NCBI RefSeq assembly: GCF_000455365.1
Contig: NZ_HG315684.1
Coordinates: forward strand, 962,659-1,026,658
Direction: 5' to 3'
Source: Halopiger djelfimassiliensis
GTDB lineage: Archaea > Halobacteriota > Halobacteria > Halobacteriales > Natrialbaceae
DNA length: 64,000 bases
Part shown: positions 8,275-16,404 of the stretch, piece after piece
How the letters are laid out: each line of letters begins with the position of its first letter
Numbering within the stretch: the first letter of the stretch is position 1
The notes under the pieces: model-generated
What the model saw: the letters and a program-made list of their open reading frames with translations, nothing else
Databases searched by the model: none
What the model was told of the DNA's origin: nothing
Program-made: the position numbers and the translations under genes

Positions 8275-9405
8275 ATGACCGATCAACACGATGTCATCGT
8301 CCTCGGGGTCGGCGGCATGGGGAGCGCGACGGTCGCCCACCTCGCGGACCGCGGCGTCGACGTCCTCGGCCTCGAGCGTTACGACGTCCCTCATGGCTAC
8401 GGCTCTTCCCACGGGATTACCCGAATCTTTCGGCTCGCGTACTACGAACACCCCGACTACGTCCCGTTGCTCCGGCGCGCAGCGACCCTCTGGGAGGACC
8501 TCGAGAGCGACCACGACCGGCAGTTGCTGTACCGAACCGGCTCGATCGACGCCGGCCCGACGGACGACCCGCTCGTCGAAGGATCGAAACGCTCCTGTGA
8601 GGAACACGATCTCGAGTACGAACGCCTCTCGAGCGACGAGTTGACCGACCGGTATCCGGGCTATCGGCTCCCGGACGATTACACCGCGATCTACCAGCCG
8701 GACGGCGGGTTTCTCGTCCCGGAGGACTGTATCGTCGCCCACGTCGATCGCGCCCACCGAGCGGGGGCGACGATCCGTGCCCGCGAGCGCGTCGTAAACT
8801 GGCAACCGACCGACGACGGCGGCGTCCGCGTCGAAACCGATCACGCCGCCTACGAGGCCGACTCGCTCGTAATCACTGCGGGTGCGTGGGCAGCCCAGTT
8901 CGTCGACGCCCTCGACGGAATCGCCGTCCCCGAGCGACAGGTACTCGCGTGGCTTCAGCCCGACGAACCCGAGTACTTCGCTCCCGAGCGGTTCCCCGTC
9001 TGGAACCTGCGGGTCCCGGAGGGACGGTTCTACGGCTTTCCGGTACACGGCGTTCCGGGGTTCAAGCTCGGCCGGTACCACCACCGCGAGGAGACGGTCG
9101 ATCCCGACGCATTCGAGCGCGAGCCGACCCAGGCGGACGAACGCCTGCTTCGCGAGTTCGCGGAGCAGTACTTTCCGGCGGGGGCAGGTCCGACGATGCG
9201 CATGGAGACGTGTCTGTTCACGAATACGCCCGACGATCACTTCGTCCTCGATACCCTTCCCGAACATCCGCAGGTCGCCGTCGGAGCCGGCTTTTCGGGC
9301 CACGGGTTCAAGTTCGCGAGCGTCGTCGGCGAAATCCTCGCCGACCTCGCCCTCGACGGCGAGACCGACCACGGGATCGAGATGTTCTCGCTGGATCGGT
9401 TCTAA
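8275..9405 (+). CDS. solA: FAD-dependent N-methyl amino acid oxidase (SolA/sarcosine oxidase family)
   Basis: 376 residues. The N-terminal dinucleotide-binding motif VLGVGGMGSA lies near residues 9-18. The SSHGITRIFRLAY segment and Cys313 in ETCLFTNTPDDHFVLD match monomeric sarcosine/N-methyltryptophan oxidases, where this Cys carries covalent FAD. The enzyme oxidatively demethylates an N-methyl amino acid, yielding formaldehyde and hydrogen peroxide. The exact substrate cannot be read. Its stop overlaps that of the convergent DUF5305 gene by 3 bases. Confidence 0.9.
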   Translation: MTDQHDVIVLGVGGMGSATVAHLADRGVDVLGLERYDVPHGYGSSHGITRIFRLAYYEHPDYVPLLRRAATLWEDLESDHDRQLLYRTGSIDAGPTDDPLVEGSKRSCEEHDLEYERLSSDELTDRYPGYRLPDDYTAIYQPDGGFLVPEDCIVAHVDRAHRAGATIRARERVVNWQPTDDGGVRVETDHAAYEADSLVITAGAWAAQFVDALDGIAVPERQVLAWLQPDEPEYFAPERFPVWNLRVPEGRFYGFPVHGVPGFKLGRYHHREETVDPDAFEREPTQADERLLREFAEQYFPAGAGPTMRMETCLFTNTPDDHFVLDTLPEHPQVAVGAGFSGHGFKFASVVGEILADLALDGETDHGIEMFSLDRF

Positions 9406-10748
9406 TTTCCGTCGCTCGAGTTCCCCACACTCCGATCGGTTACGGCCGTTCCCGAGTCCGTTTCCGCGGGTGCCGTCCGGGCTTGCCGAGCGTCGAATCC
9501 CGTCGTCCGTCCGCCTTCGTCGCCGTGCTCGATCGTGATCGGGGGTTGATCGCTCTCCGTGCCGGCCTCGCCGATCATCGTCGGCTCGGGTCCGTCGGTC
9601 GAGCCGGCGTATTCGGTCTCGAATGTCCCACCCGTCACCTCGCCCTCGTTCGTGCGCTCGAGCGGCGGTGGCTGGTAGACGTACCGTAGATCGTCGTGGG
9701 TCACGACGTAGCGTCCCGTCCGTCTATCGTGGACGACCGCGGTCCCGACGTCGATCCCGAACCGGACCAGCGACGAAAGCGACGCCATCTCGACGCGCTG
9801 GCCCTCGAGCGCCGTCCGAGGGAGGTCGGCGCGGACGATCACCTCCTCGAACTGCGACCGGTCGGCCCGGTAGGCGAGCCACTCGCGTTCGGCGGCCGTC
9901 GGGCGATCGAACCGGACCGTGGCGAGGATGACACCGACGAGTCCGCCGCCCCCGACGGCCACGAGGAGCGGACCGCCGACGGTCCGTGTCGGACCCGGCG
10001 ATGCGGCGACGGTTTCGGTCCGATACGAGTCGTTCGGTACGTCGTAGTCGTTCTCGTCGTCGATCCGGTACGTCGCCCCGTCGTACTCGACCGTGACGGT
10101 GAAGCCGTCCGTGGCACGCCGCTGCTCGCCGTCTATGGTGCCCGTTATCTCGCGGTCGAGTTCGAGACGGATCTCGGTCTCGCCCGGACTCGCATCGAGA
10201 TCGCGTTCGATCTCGTCGATCCGGGTCCCGACCGCGGAGACGTTGAGATCGAACGCGGCGGTAACCGGGTCGCCGGGAGCGACGTCGTGTTCGGTCACGT
10301 TCGCCAGCCGCTCGGTCTCGTACCAGTAGACGGTTCCGTCGTCCGAATCGACGGCCCGATAGCGCAGATCGACCGTGAGCGCGATCGTCACGTTCTCGCC
10401 CCGCTCCGCCTCGTACCCGCCGGTAAACGCGCCGTCGACCGTCGGCGTGATCGCCGTGTAGTACAGGGGTTCCTCCTCGAGCACGGTGCCCTCCGGATAG
10501 ACAGTCGTCGGTTCGGTCACCGTGGCCTCGTGTTCGAGCGATCCGGTCGCGGTCCAGCGGTGTTCGAGTTGTCGGTCGGTCTCCTCGCCCGGGTCGGCAT
10601 AGGCCCCGTAGCTTACCCACGCACCCGCCGCGAGGACGACGACGAACGCGATCACGATCGCCGTTCGATACTCCCAGAAGCGAGTGCGAAGCCGGAGTCG
10701 ACGTTCGGCAGTGCCGTTCGTTCCGTCGCGGGTGTCACTCGAGATCAT
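9402..10748 (-). CDS. DUF5305 membrane protein of the secretion locus
   Basis: 448 residues from MISSDTRDG. One transmembrane helix lies near residues 24-45 and a second near 258-280. Between them is a beta-rich extracytoplasmic domain (Tyr, Thr and Glu rich). The cytoplasmic C-terminal region is acidic and low in complexity. The gene starts 5 bases after the stop of the signal peptidase gene, so the two are cotranscribed. DUF5305 proteins are found beside archaeal signal peptidase genes. Their role is unknown; chaperoning or anchoring of exported subunits is a guess. Confidence 0.85.
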   Translation of the reverse strand: MISSDTRDGTNGTAERRLRLRTRFWEYRTAIVIAFVVVLAAGAWVSYGAYADPGEETDRQLEHRWTATGSLEHEATVTEPTTVYPEGTVLEEEPLYYTAITPTVDGAFTGGYEAERGENVTIALTVDLRYRAVDSDDGTVYWYETERLANVTEHDVAPGDPVTAAFDLNVSAVGTRIDEIERDLDASPGETEIRLELDREITGTIDGEQRRATDGFTVTVEYDGATYRIDDENDYDVPNDSYRTETVAASPGPTRTVGGPLLVAVGGGGLVGVILATVRFDRPTAAEREWLAYRADRSQFEEVIVRADLPRTALEGQRVEMASLSSLVRFGIDVGTAVVHDRRTGRYVVTHDDLRYVYQPPPLERTNEGEVTGGTFETEYAGSTDGPEPTMIGEAGTESDQPPITIEHGDEGGRTTGFDARQARTAPAETDSGTAVTDRSVGNSSDGN

Positions 10749-10753
10749 GGATG

Positions 10754-11896
10754 TTACAACCGTCGTCGGGTCGACCGGCGACCGCGGGCCGACGTTCGCC
10801 TCGAACGCGGATCGGCGGGGCCGAGGACGAGCCGACTGAGTCCGTAGGTCGTCCCACCGAGTACCGAGAGGACGGCGACGAACGGGACCCACGGATGGAC
10901 GCCGTAGAGCGCGTCGATGACCGAAACCGGGAGGACATGCAGGTAGCGGCGCTCGGTGACGGTCGTGGGATAGTGTCCCCGCTCGTCGGGTGCCCTGATC
11001 GTGAGACCCACCTCGCGTTCGTCCCGTGGTCCGACCGTCGTCGGCCCGGCGTCGACCGTCGCGTGTTCGCCGCCGGCCTCGACGTACGAGACCACGGGAA
11101 CGAACCCGCCGTTCGAGACGGGGAAGGGCAACTCCTCGACGGTCCCCTGTTCGATCACCAGCGGCTGCTCGGAGTCGAACTCCGCGCTGATGACGTCGTA
11201 GGACTGGGTGCCGGCGGGAACGGTCATCGCCGCCGCCGCGGCGACGACCACGAACAACGCGAAAAGCGCCGAGAGGTGCCGCGGATCGAGCCGCGATTCG
11301 TCGCGACCGAACCGCGACTCGAGGGACGGACTGCGCCGCTCCCTGACCGTTTCGACGGCATAGAGCACGGTCGAGAGGCCAAGCAGCAGGAACGGCAGGC
11401 CCGACGCTCCGAAGGGGGTCCGCGTTCCCGTCACCGTCGCCAGCCGAGCCTCGACGCGCTCGAGACCGGCGCTTGCCGTCATAACGGCGGTACCAAACCG
11501 GGGTACCGTGACGACGTCGCCGTTTACCTGCCAGGCTTCGGCGACGATCCGATCGTCGGTAACCGGCGGTTCGTCGCCGTCCTGATCCGTGACGGGGTTT
11601 GCATCCCCGCGAGTTACGTATCCCTGCGGGGTCTCCTCGACGATCCGGTGGGTCGTCAGCCCGCCACCCTGGATCCGTTCGGCCTCGAAGACGACGACGT
11701 CACCGGGTTCCGGCTCTCCGGTCAGTTGGCTGGGAATCGCGACGAAGCCGTCGCCGGTTTCGATGGTCGGTTCCATACTCCCCGTTTCGACGAAGCCAAG
11801 CAGGATCGGTTGGCCGAGTATCTGTCCCGCGACCATCGCGAGCACAGTCACGAGGACGAGCCCCTGTAGTACCCATCCTGCTCCCCGCCGGATCAT
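10754..11896 (-). CDS. sip: Archaeal signal peptidase I (S26B) with C-terminal extension
   Basis: 380 residues. Helix 1 (residues 8-30) is followed by the catalytic motif GSMEPT with Ser40, then THRI with His83 in place of the bacterial Lys, and GDANPVTD with Asp98/Asp104. This Ser-His-Asp arrangement is the ER/archaeal type, as in SipW-like enzymes. Three further helices (about 166-185, 210-232 and 340-362) enclose an extracytoplasmic beta domain absent from minimal signal peptidases. The position next to SipW-type substrates suggests dedicated processing of those proteins. Confidence 0.93.
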   Translation of the reverse strand: MIRRGAGWVLQGLVLVTVLAMVAGQILGQPILLGFVETGSMEPTIETGDGFVAIPSQLTGEPEPGDVVVFEAERIQGGGLTTHRIVEETPQGYVTRGDANPVTDQDGDEPPVTDDRIVAEAWQVNGDVVTVPRFGTAVMTASAGLERVEARLATVTGTRTPFGASGLPFLLLGLSTVLYAVETVRERRSPSLESRFGRDESRLDPRHLSALFALFVVVAAAAAMTVPAGTQSYDVISAEFDSEQPLVIEQGTVEELPFPVSNGGFVPVVSYVEAGGEHATVDAGPTTVGPRDEREVGLTIRAPDERGHYPTTVTERRYLHVLPVSVIDALYGVHPWVPFVAVLSVLGGTTYGLSRLVLGPADPRSRRTSARGRRSTRRRL

Positions 11897-11915
11897 TCTT
11901 CCACATAAACGAACT

Positions 11916-11924
11916 CAATAAAAT
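11916..11924 (-). promoter_or_regulatory. TATA-like box for signal peptidase gene
   Basis: On the minus strand ATTTTATTG ends about 20 bases before the ATG at 11896, the spacing of a leaderless haloarchaeal promoter. It would let sip and DUF5305 be transcribed separately from the substrate genes upstream. Confidence 0.4.
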
Positions 11925-11990
11925 TACTTGTAAGTTTGTGACAGAATAACAGCAAGAACCCGGATTCTGCGAACGGCGACACCGCGGGGC

Positions 11991-12053
11991 GGCGGCCAAC
12001 TGCCGCCACGAGTACGGTACTTCTCGAAAACGGCGGGGTGACAGGGACCCCGC
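11991..12053 (-). terminator. Two hairpins between the 41-aa gene and sip
   Basis: On the minus strand, 7 bases after the stop of the 41-residue gene, lies a perfect 7-bp stem (12033-12039 with 12047-12053, 7-base loop). A second 6-bp GGCGGC/GCCGCC stem sits at 11991-12007. No T-tract follows directly, so these could be terminator, attenuator or RNA-processing elements. They would lower expression of the peptidase genes relative to the secreted subunits. Confidence 0.45.
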
Positions 12054-12060
12054 AGCCCCA

Positions 12061-12186
12061 TCAACTGGTAAAGAGGCGTTCGAGTTCCGCGTTGATCGTT
12101 TCCCGATCGATCTTTTCGCCGTCCAGGTCGAATTCGATTCCTCCCGTTTCTTCGTAATCGCTGAGTGTCGGTGGTTCGTCCGTCAT
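12061..12186 (-). CDS. 41-residue acidic peptide coupled to the secreted-protein gene
   Basis: A complete frame with ATG at 12186 and TGA at 12061. The start is 2 bases after the TAA of the preceding DUF1102-type gene, so translation is probably coupled. The peptide begins MTDEPPTLSDYEETGG and ends INAELERLFTS. It is acidic, has no signal sequence or Cys, and has a predicted helix at the C-terminus. A strong hairpin follows the stop. Function unknown: a cytoplasmic partner of the secreted subunits is possible. The tight spacing and haloarchaeal codon bias support a real gene. Confidence 0.65.
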   Translation of the reverse strand: MTDEPPTLSDYEETGGIEFDLDGEKIDRETINAELERLFTS

Positions 12187-12188
12187 GG

Positions 12189-12788
12189 TTAGATCGCTTG
12201 CGCGGTGATTTCGATTTCGTCCTCGATCTCGACCCCGTCAACCGCGCCTTCGGGGAGTGCAAACGCCAACACGCTGAAGTCGATCTCGTCGCCCGGCGAC
12301 AGTTCCGAGATCGACATGACGTTCAGGGGCGGTCGCCACGTCAGATCCAGACCGGGTTCGAACCGACCCATATGTGGGACGAGGAACACGCCCAGCAGCC
12401 CGTCGAAGCCAAACCGGTCCGCGTCGATGAAGATCAGCGGCGCGACCTCGAGTTCGATCTCCTGGGTCCCCCGGTTCTGTATCCGAAAGAGGTCGGCGAT
12501 CCCCGTGACTGCGTTCGTGTTCAGTCCTTCACCGCCGGCGATACCGGAGCCGATGTTGTCGTTGTCGCCGGTCAGGTCGATTGCGAGCGCGTCGCTGCCC
12601 GTCGTCTCGGCGTAGTTCCCGTTCGGCCCGTTTCCGGGCTGGATACTGAGATACGCGCTGGCGTCGTCCGCGACGGTAACGGCGACGTCACGCTCGGCCT
12701 CGACGCTGCTGAACGCGCCGGTGCCGAGGGCGATGCTGCCGCCGGCGGCGAGCGTGCCGACGCTCAGGATGATTTTTCGTCGTTCCAT
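12189..12788 (-). CDS. SipW-type signal peptide secreted protein (DUF1102-like), copy 1
   Basis: 199 residues. Basic N-terminus (MERRK), a Gly/Ala-rich hydrophobic segment, then GTGAFSSVEAERDVAVTVAD. This is the SipW-type signal and processing region also seen in TasA/camelysin-like proteins. The mature part is beta-rich and acidic, with DASAYLSI, a central FRIQNRGTQEIELEV repeat-like strand pair and no Cys. It is likely exported and cut by the signal peptidase downstream. It follows copy 2 by 13 bases. The predicted role is an extracellular matrix or fibre subunit, inferred from signal type and fold. Confidence 0.88.
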   Translation of the reverse strand: MERRKIILSVGTLAAGGSIALGTGAFSSVEAERDVAVTVADDASAYLSIQPGNGPNGNYAETTGSDALAIDLTGDNDNIGSGIAGGEGLNTNAVTGIADLFRIQNRGTQEIELEVAPLIFIDADRFGFDGLLGVFLVPHMGRFEPGLDLTWRPPLNVMSISELSPGDEIDFSVLAFALPEGAVDGVEIEDEIEITAQAI

Positions 12789-12801
12789 GGCCGGTCACCG
12801 A

Positions 12802-13338
12802 TTAGTTCGCCCTCGCGGAGATGATCACCGAATCGAGCAGTTCGTCGCCGTCACCGAGTCCGCTGTCCGTGGTGTCGACCTCGAGACTGACGACTGCGCT
12901 GTCGCCCGGACCGAGGGTAACGGCGCTGTCCGAGAGCGACTGACCGTCGTACGCCTCGTCATCGGGGTAGAACCCGACCAGATCCGCATTGTCGCCGACC
13001 TTGGAGAGATCGACGTCGACGTCCTGGGTGCCCTGGTTTTCGATGACGAACAGGTCGTCGATCTGCGTAACTGCGTCCGGGTTGAGACCGTCACCGGAAA
13101 CGGCGTCGTTACTCGGGCTGAGGTCGATCGTCAACGTTCCGCCGTTCCCGTCCCCGGTGACGTAGTCCGCGTTGGCGCCGCCGGCACTTGCGAGTCGGAG
13201 GTAGGCGGACGCGTCGTCGGCGACCTGCACGTCGATGTCTCGCGTCGCGGTCACGCTCGTGAACGCACCGGTTCCGACGACCGCTGCTGCTCCCGATGCA
13301 AGTGCTCCCATTCCGATGACGAATTTGCGTCGTTGCAT
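12802..13338 (-). CDS. SipW-type signal peptide secreted protein (DUF1102-like), copy 2
   Basis: 178 residues from MQRRKFVIG; an in-frame ATG 12 bases upstream is the alternative. It is clearly paralogous to the next gene: GTGAFTSVTATRDIDVQVAD, DASAYLRL, LFVIENQGTQDVDVDL. The C-terminal strand pair (DSAVVSLEVDT) fits a beta-sandwich. The protein is strongly acidic and Cys-free. First gene of the minus-strand unit, so it is probably the most strongly expressed subunit. Confidence 0.88.
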   Translation of the reverse strand: MQRRKFVIGMGALASGAAAVVGTGAFTSVTATRDIDVQVADDASAYLRLASAGGANADYVTGDGNGGTLTIDLSPSNDAVSGDGLNPDAVTQIDDLFVIENQGTQDVDVDLSKVGDNADLVGFYPDDEAYDGQSLSDSAVTLGPGDSAVVSLEVDTTDSGLGDGDELLDSVIISARAN

Positions 13339-13793
13339 AGTTTGAATCACTGATGTCGTTTTCGTTGGCCTCTCTCACGGGCAACACCACGTCAACCCGC
13401 GTCGATTCGGCATCATCGATCCCCCGATGGGATCGTATCTCATCGGTGAACGCCATCGGGTATTGTAATACGCTCGTGGAGTCGATCTCAACGTCACGTT
13501 CCGTCCGGTCAACCGTCCGCCGACCGATACCGAACCGTAGAATGGGAGGCAGTGACGAGATCCGTGTCGAACGCGCCTCCCGTCCCCAATATCGACTGTT
13601 TGACTCGGGTCAACGTCCATTTGAACCGGTTTCGAGACCACTGTCTCCGGTCGCTCGCTCGCCGACTACGGTATTCGGAACGAACACTCGGTCGAACGGA
13701 TCGACGATCGTCCGCGCAAACCGTCGTCGATTCTCAATTATTTAATCTCCACCGAACACTTTTATTGAAAGAGGGAATACGATTGTATCATAT
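13339..13793. promoter_or_regulatory. Divergent promoter region of the secretion locus
   Basis: 455 bases between the divergent DUF1102 genes and the HTH regulator. On the plus strand CTTTTATTGA at 13759-13768 lies about 30 bases before the regulator's ATG (13794) and is a good TATA candidate. The region holds short frames on both strands, but none has a protein-like composition. Reciprocal control of both arms by the HTH protein is plausible. Confidence 0.45.
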
Positions 13794-14417
13794 ATGGGGG
13801 AATCTCACATGGAACTGGCCAAGGGTAACAAACTGTCGAGGCCGAAAACGGAGGCGGGGACGTCCGACGAGACCCTCACGGAGGACGAACTCTTCGAACT
13901 GCTCTCGAACCAGCGGCGACGATATATCCTCCACGAACTCATGCGCACGGGGGAACGAATCGACATCGGGACCCTCTCACAGGAGATCGCCGCCTGTGAG
14001 GACGGCCTCGATCTCCACCAGGTCACGAGCAGCGATCGCAAACGCGTCTACACCGCTCTTCACCAGTCACACCTGCCGAAAATGGACAAGGCCGGCGTCA
14101 TCGACTTCGACCGCGACCGGGGAACGGTCGAACCGACGCCGGCCCTCGAGGACGTGGAAATCTACATGGATATCGTTCGCGGGCGCGAAATTCCGTGGGG
14201 CGACTACTACCTCGGGCTGACGCTCCTTTCCGGCGCGTTGCTCGTCGCCTCGGCGCTCGCGATCGGTCCGTTCGCGGCGGTGTCGCCCTACGCGTGGTGC
14301 GTGTTCGTCGTCGTCACGTTCGGCGTCTCCGCGCTCGCACACCGCTACTACGCCAGACGGAACCGACTCGGGATCGGCAGCGATCCGCCGGGGGTCGAAC
14401 ACACCTACACCGAGTGA
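13794..14417 (+). CDS. HTH regulator with C-terminal membrane hairpin (DUF7344-like)
   Basis: 207 residues. Residues 30-125 form a winged-helix domain (ELFELLSNQRRRYILHELM, KRVYTALHQSHLPKMDKAGVIDFD), the typical haloarchaeal DUF7344 type. Two hydrophobic helices follow (about 140-160 and 166-186), anchoring it to the membrane. It is divergent from the secreted-protein genes and 37 bases upstream of a third relative. It probably senses envelope state and controls this locus. An alternative start at MELAKG, 15 bases in, is possible. Confidence 0.85.
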   Translation: MGESHMELAKGNKLSRPKTEAGTSDETLTEDELFELLSNQRRRYILHELMRTGERIDIGTLSQEIAACEDGLDLHQVTSSDRKRVYTALHQSHLPKMDKAGVIDFDRDRGTVEPTPALEDVEIYMDIVRGREIPWGDYYLGLTLLSGALLVASALAIGPFAAVSPYAWCVFVVVTFGVSALAHRYYARRNRLGIGSDPPGVEHTYTE

Positions 14418-14454
14418 ACCGCCAGCCACCCGCCGAAGATCCCAGCCACACACG

Positions 14455-15366
14455 ATGAAACGGACACGACGCACGGCACTGGCAATGATCGCCGGTTCGG
14501 GCGGTCTCCTCGCAGCCGAGACGTTCGGTTACTCCCGCAGTAGCCCCGAACGGGACGTTCCACTCGACGTCGTCAGCGACGTTGACGCCTATCTCGGGCT
14601 AACCGAGGGAACCGAAGACGGCGTCGAAAGCAGCGGCGTCCTGTTCGATGACGGAACGGCCGCTGGCGTACCGCCTGCAACGTTCGCCGTCGCCAACCAG
14701 GTGGCCGAGCCGCTTTCGATCGCGCTGACCGTCGACGACCCCTTCCGATTCGACTCGCCCGACGGCGAGGGCGGAACGTTGACCCTCGGCCACGGGGAGA
14801 CGGATCCGCTCTCACCCGGCGAGGCGCTCGAGCCCGTGACCGTCGACCTCGATCCACGGACGGCCCTCCCGCCGTTCGACGAGCAGGTCACCGGCACCGT
14901 CACCATCGAGGGCGACGGCGACGGAACGTCCATCGAGGCCGCCCGCTCGCTCGCGCTCGTCTCGGACGTGTTGCTCACGATCGATCTCACCGGGATCGGG
15001 ACGGTGCCGGACGTACTGATCGTCCTCCGGAAGCGACGAGCGGACGAGGCGTCCCCGTCGTACGTCGTCGAAACGGTCGACGCCGAAACCGGCGACGCGA
15101 ACCGGGTACGCGAAGTGAGCTGCCGGCCGAAACCGACGCTGCGGCTGACGTTTCCGGCGGCGACACACCCCGACCTCGAGATCGACGCCTGTCCGCGGGT
15201 CGACGTCGATCAGTTCGCGGCCTCGGTGAGTTCCGCGGCGGCCGACGATGGCGACGGCGACGATTCGGCGACCGGCGGCGACGACCCCGCACTCGTCGTC
15301 GATCCGGACGTCACGGCGGACGCGACCGACCGGGTCGAACGCATCGACGTACCGCTCGAGGTGTGA
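14455..15366 (+). CDS. Third SipW-type secreted protein of the locus
   Basis: 303 residues. The N-terminus (MKRTRRTALAMIAGSGGLLAAETFGY) is followed by ERDVPLDVVSDVDAYLGL, matching the ERDVxVxVxxDxxAYLxL region of the two DUF1102-like paralogues. The hydrophobic core is short and the AFxSV signature is degenerate (GYSRSS). The mature part is longer, with two Cys (CRPKP and DACPRVD) and an acidic tail near the C-terminus. It could be a minor or anchoring subunit. It ends 4 bases before the convergent LLM oxidoreductase stop. Confidence 0.8.
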   Translation: MKRTRRTALAMIAGSGGLLAAETFGYSRSSPERDVPLDVVSDVDAYLGLTEGTEDGVESSGVLFDDGTAAGVPPATFAVANQVAEPLSIALTVDDPFRFDSPDGEGGTLTLGHGETDPLSPGEALEPVTVDLDPRTALPPFDEQVTGTVTIEGDGDGTSIEAARSLALVSDVLLTIDLTGIGTVPDVLIVLRKRRADEASPSYVVETVDAETGDANRVREVSCRPKPTLRLTFPAATHPDLEIDACPRVDVDQFAASVSSAAADDGDGDDSATGGDDPALVVDPDVTADATDRVERIDVPLEV

Positions 15367-15370
15367 GACG

Positions 15371-16294
15371 CTACAGCGTGGCGAGGATCTCGTCGGCGAA
15401 CGTCTCGAGCGCCCGCTCGGTGTCGTCGTTCTCGAAACCGACGACGACGTGATCGACGCCGTAGCCTTCGAGTCGCCGGAAGTACTCGCGAAACCACTCG
15501 ATTCCGGCCCGATACCCCTGATGCAGCGGCTCCGGCCCTGCCGTGGGATCGTCCGCCAGCGCGACGCGAACGGCCATCGCGTACGGCTTCGTGCCGGCGT
15601 CGGCCCGCCAGTCCGAGAGGTAGCTCTCGAGGGTGTTCTCGGGCAGCTGGTAAAAGAGCCAGCCGTCGCCGTGCTCGGCGATCCACGCCCGGGACTGGCG
15701 GGCGTTCCCGGTCGGCAACAGGGGAACCGTCTCCGTCGTCGGCGACGGCACGACCTCGAGTTCCCCCTCGAGACGCCCCCACTCGCCCTCGAGTTCCGGG
15801 AACTCCTCGCGCCAGAGCGTCCGGATTGCGTCGAACCGTTCGCGAAACGCAGCGCCCCGTTCCTCACGGTCGACGCCGAACGCTGCGAATTCGGGATCGC
15901 GGTCGCCCGAGGCGACGCCGAGGACGAGTCGGCCGTCCGAGAGCCGATCGACCGTCGCGGCGGATTTCGCCACGTGGATCGGATGTCGGAGCGGAAGGAC
16001 GATACTTGCGGTCCCGAGCGCGATATCGTCGGTGTGAGCGGCGACGGACGAGAGCCACGGCCAGACGTCGAACGTCTGGCCCGCGTCGCCGAACTTCGGC
16101 CAGTACGTCGGCACGTCCCGCGCCCAGAGCCCGTCGAACCCGAGCGATTCGGCGCGGTTCGCGAGGCGCAGTTCCGCATCGATATCCGGCCGCGAACGGG
16201 TCGCTCCCGTAAGCGGAAAGCCGATGCCGACGGTCAGTCCGTCCGCCGCGAAGAGCCGTCGAAAGCCAGCGTTCGCGTGTCCGTCAGTCGCCAT
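15371..16294 (-). CDS. LLM-class flavin-dependent oxidoreductase
   Basis: 307 residues with a luciferase-like TIM-barrel pattern: VGIGFPLTG at the first strand, ESLGFDGLWARDVP, ALGTASIVLPLRHPIHVAKSAATVDRLSDGRLVLGVASGD, and GYGVDHVVVGFENDD near the end. Such enzymes use FMN or F420; haloarchaea make F420, so either is possible. The substrate is unknown. A stand-alone gene convergent with the secretion locus. Confidence 0.88.
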   Translation of the reverse strand: MATDGHANAGFRRLFAADGLTVGIGFPLTGATRSRPDIDAELRLANRAESLGFDGLWARDVPTYWPKFGDAGQTFDVWPWLSSVAAHTDDIALGTASIVLPLRHPIHVAKSAATVDRLSDGRLVLGVASGDRDPEFAAFGVDREERGAAFRERFDAIRTLWREEFPELEGEWGRLEGELEVVPSPTTETVPLLPTGNARQSRAWIAEHGDGWLFYQLPENTLESYLSDWRADAGTKPYAMAVRVALADDPTAGPEPLHQGYRAGIEWFREYFRRLEGYGVDHVVVGFENDDTERALETFADEILATL

Positions 16295-16404
16295 TCGAAC
16301 GTGCTACCGGACGCTGCCTGAAGACAGTTTTCCGTTCCTCGAGCGCGGCCGGTCCGGGACCGGGTCACCGAAAAAAGTCGAACGTCGGAGTCTGGCTGTG
16401 GCGA

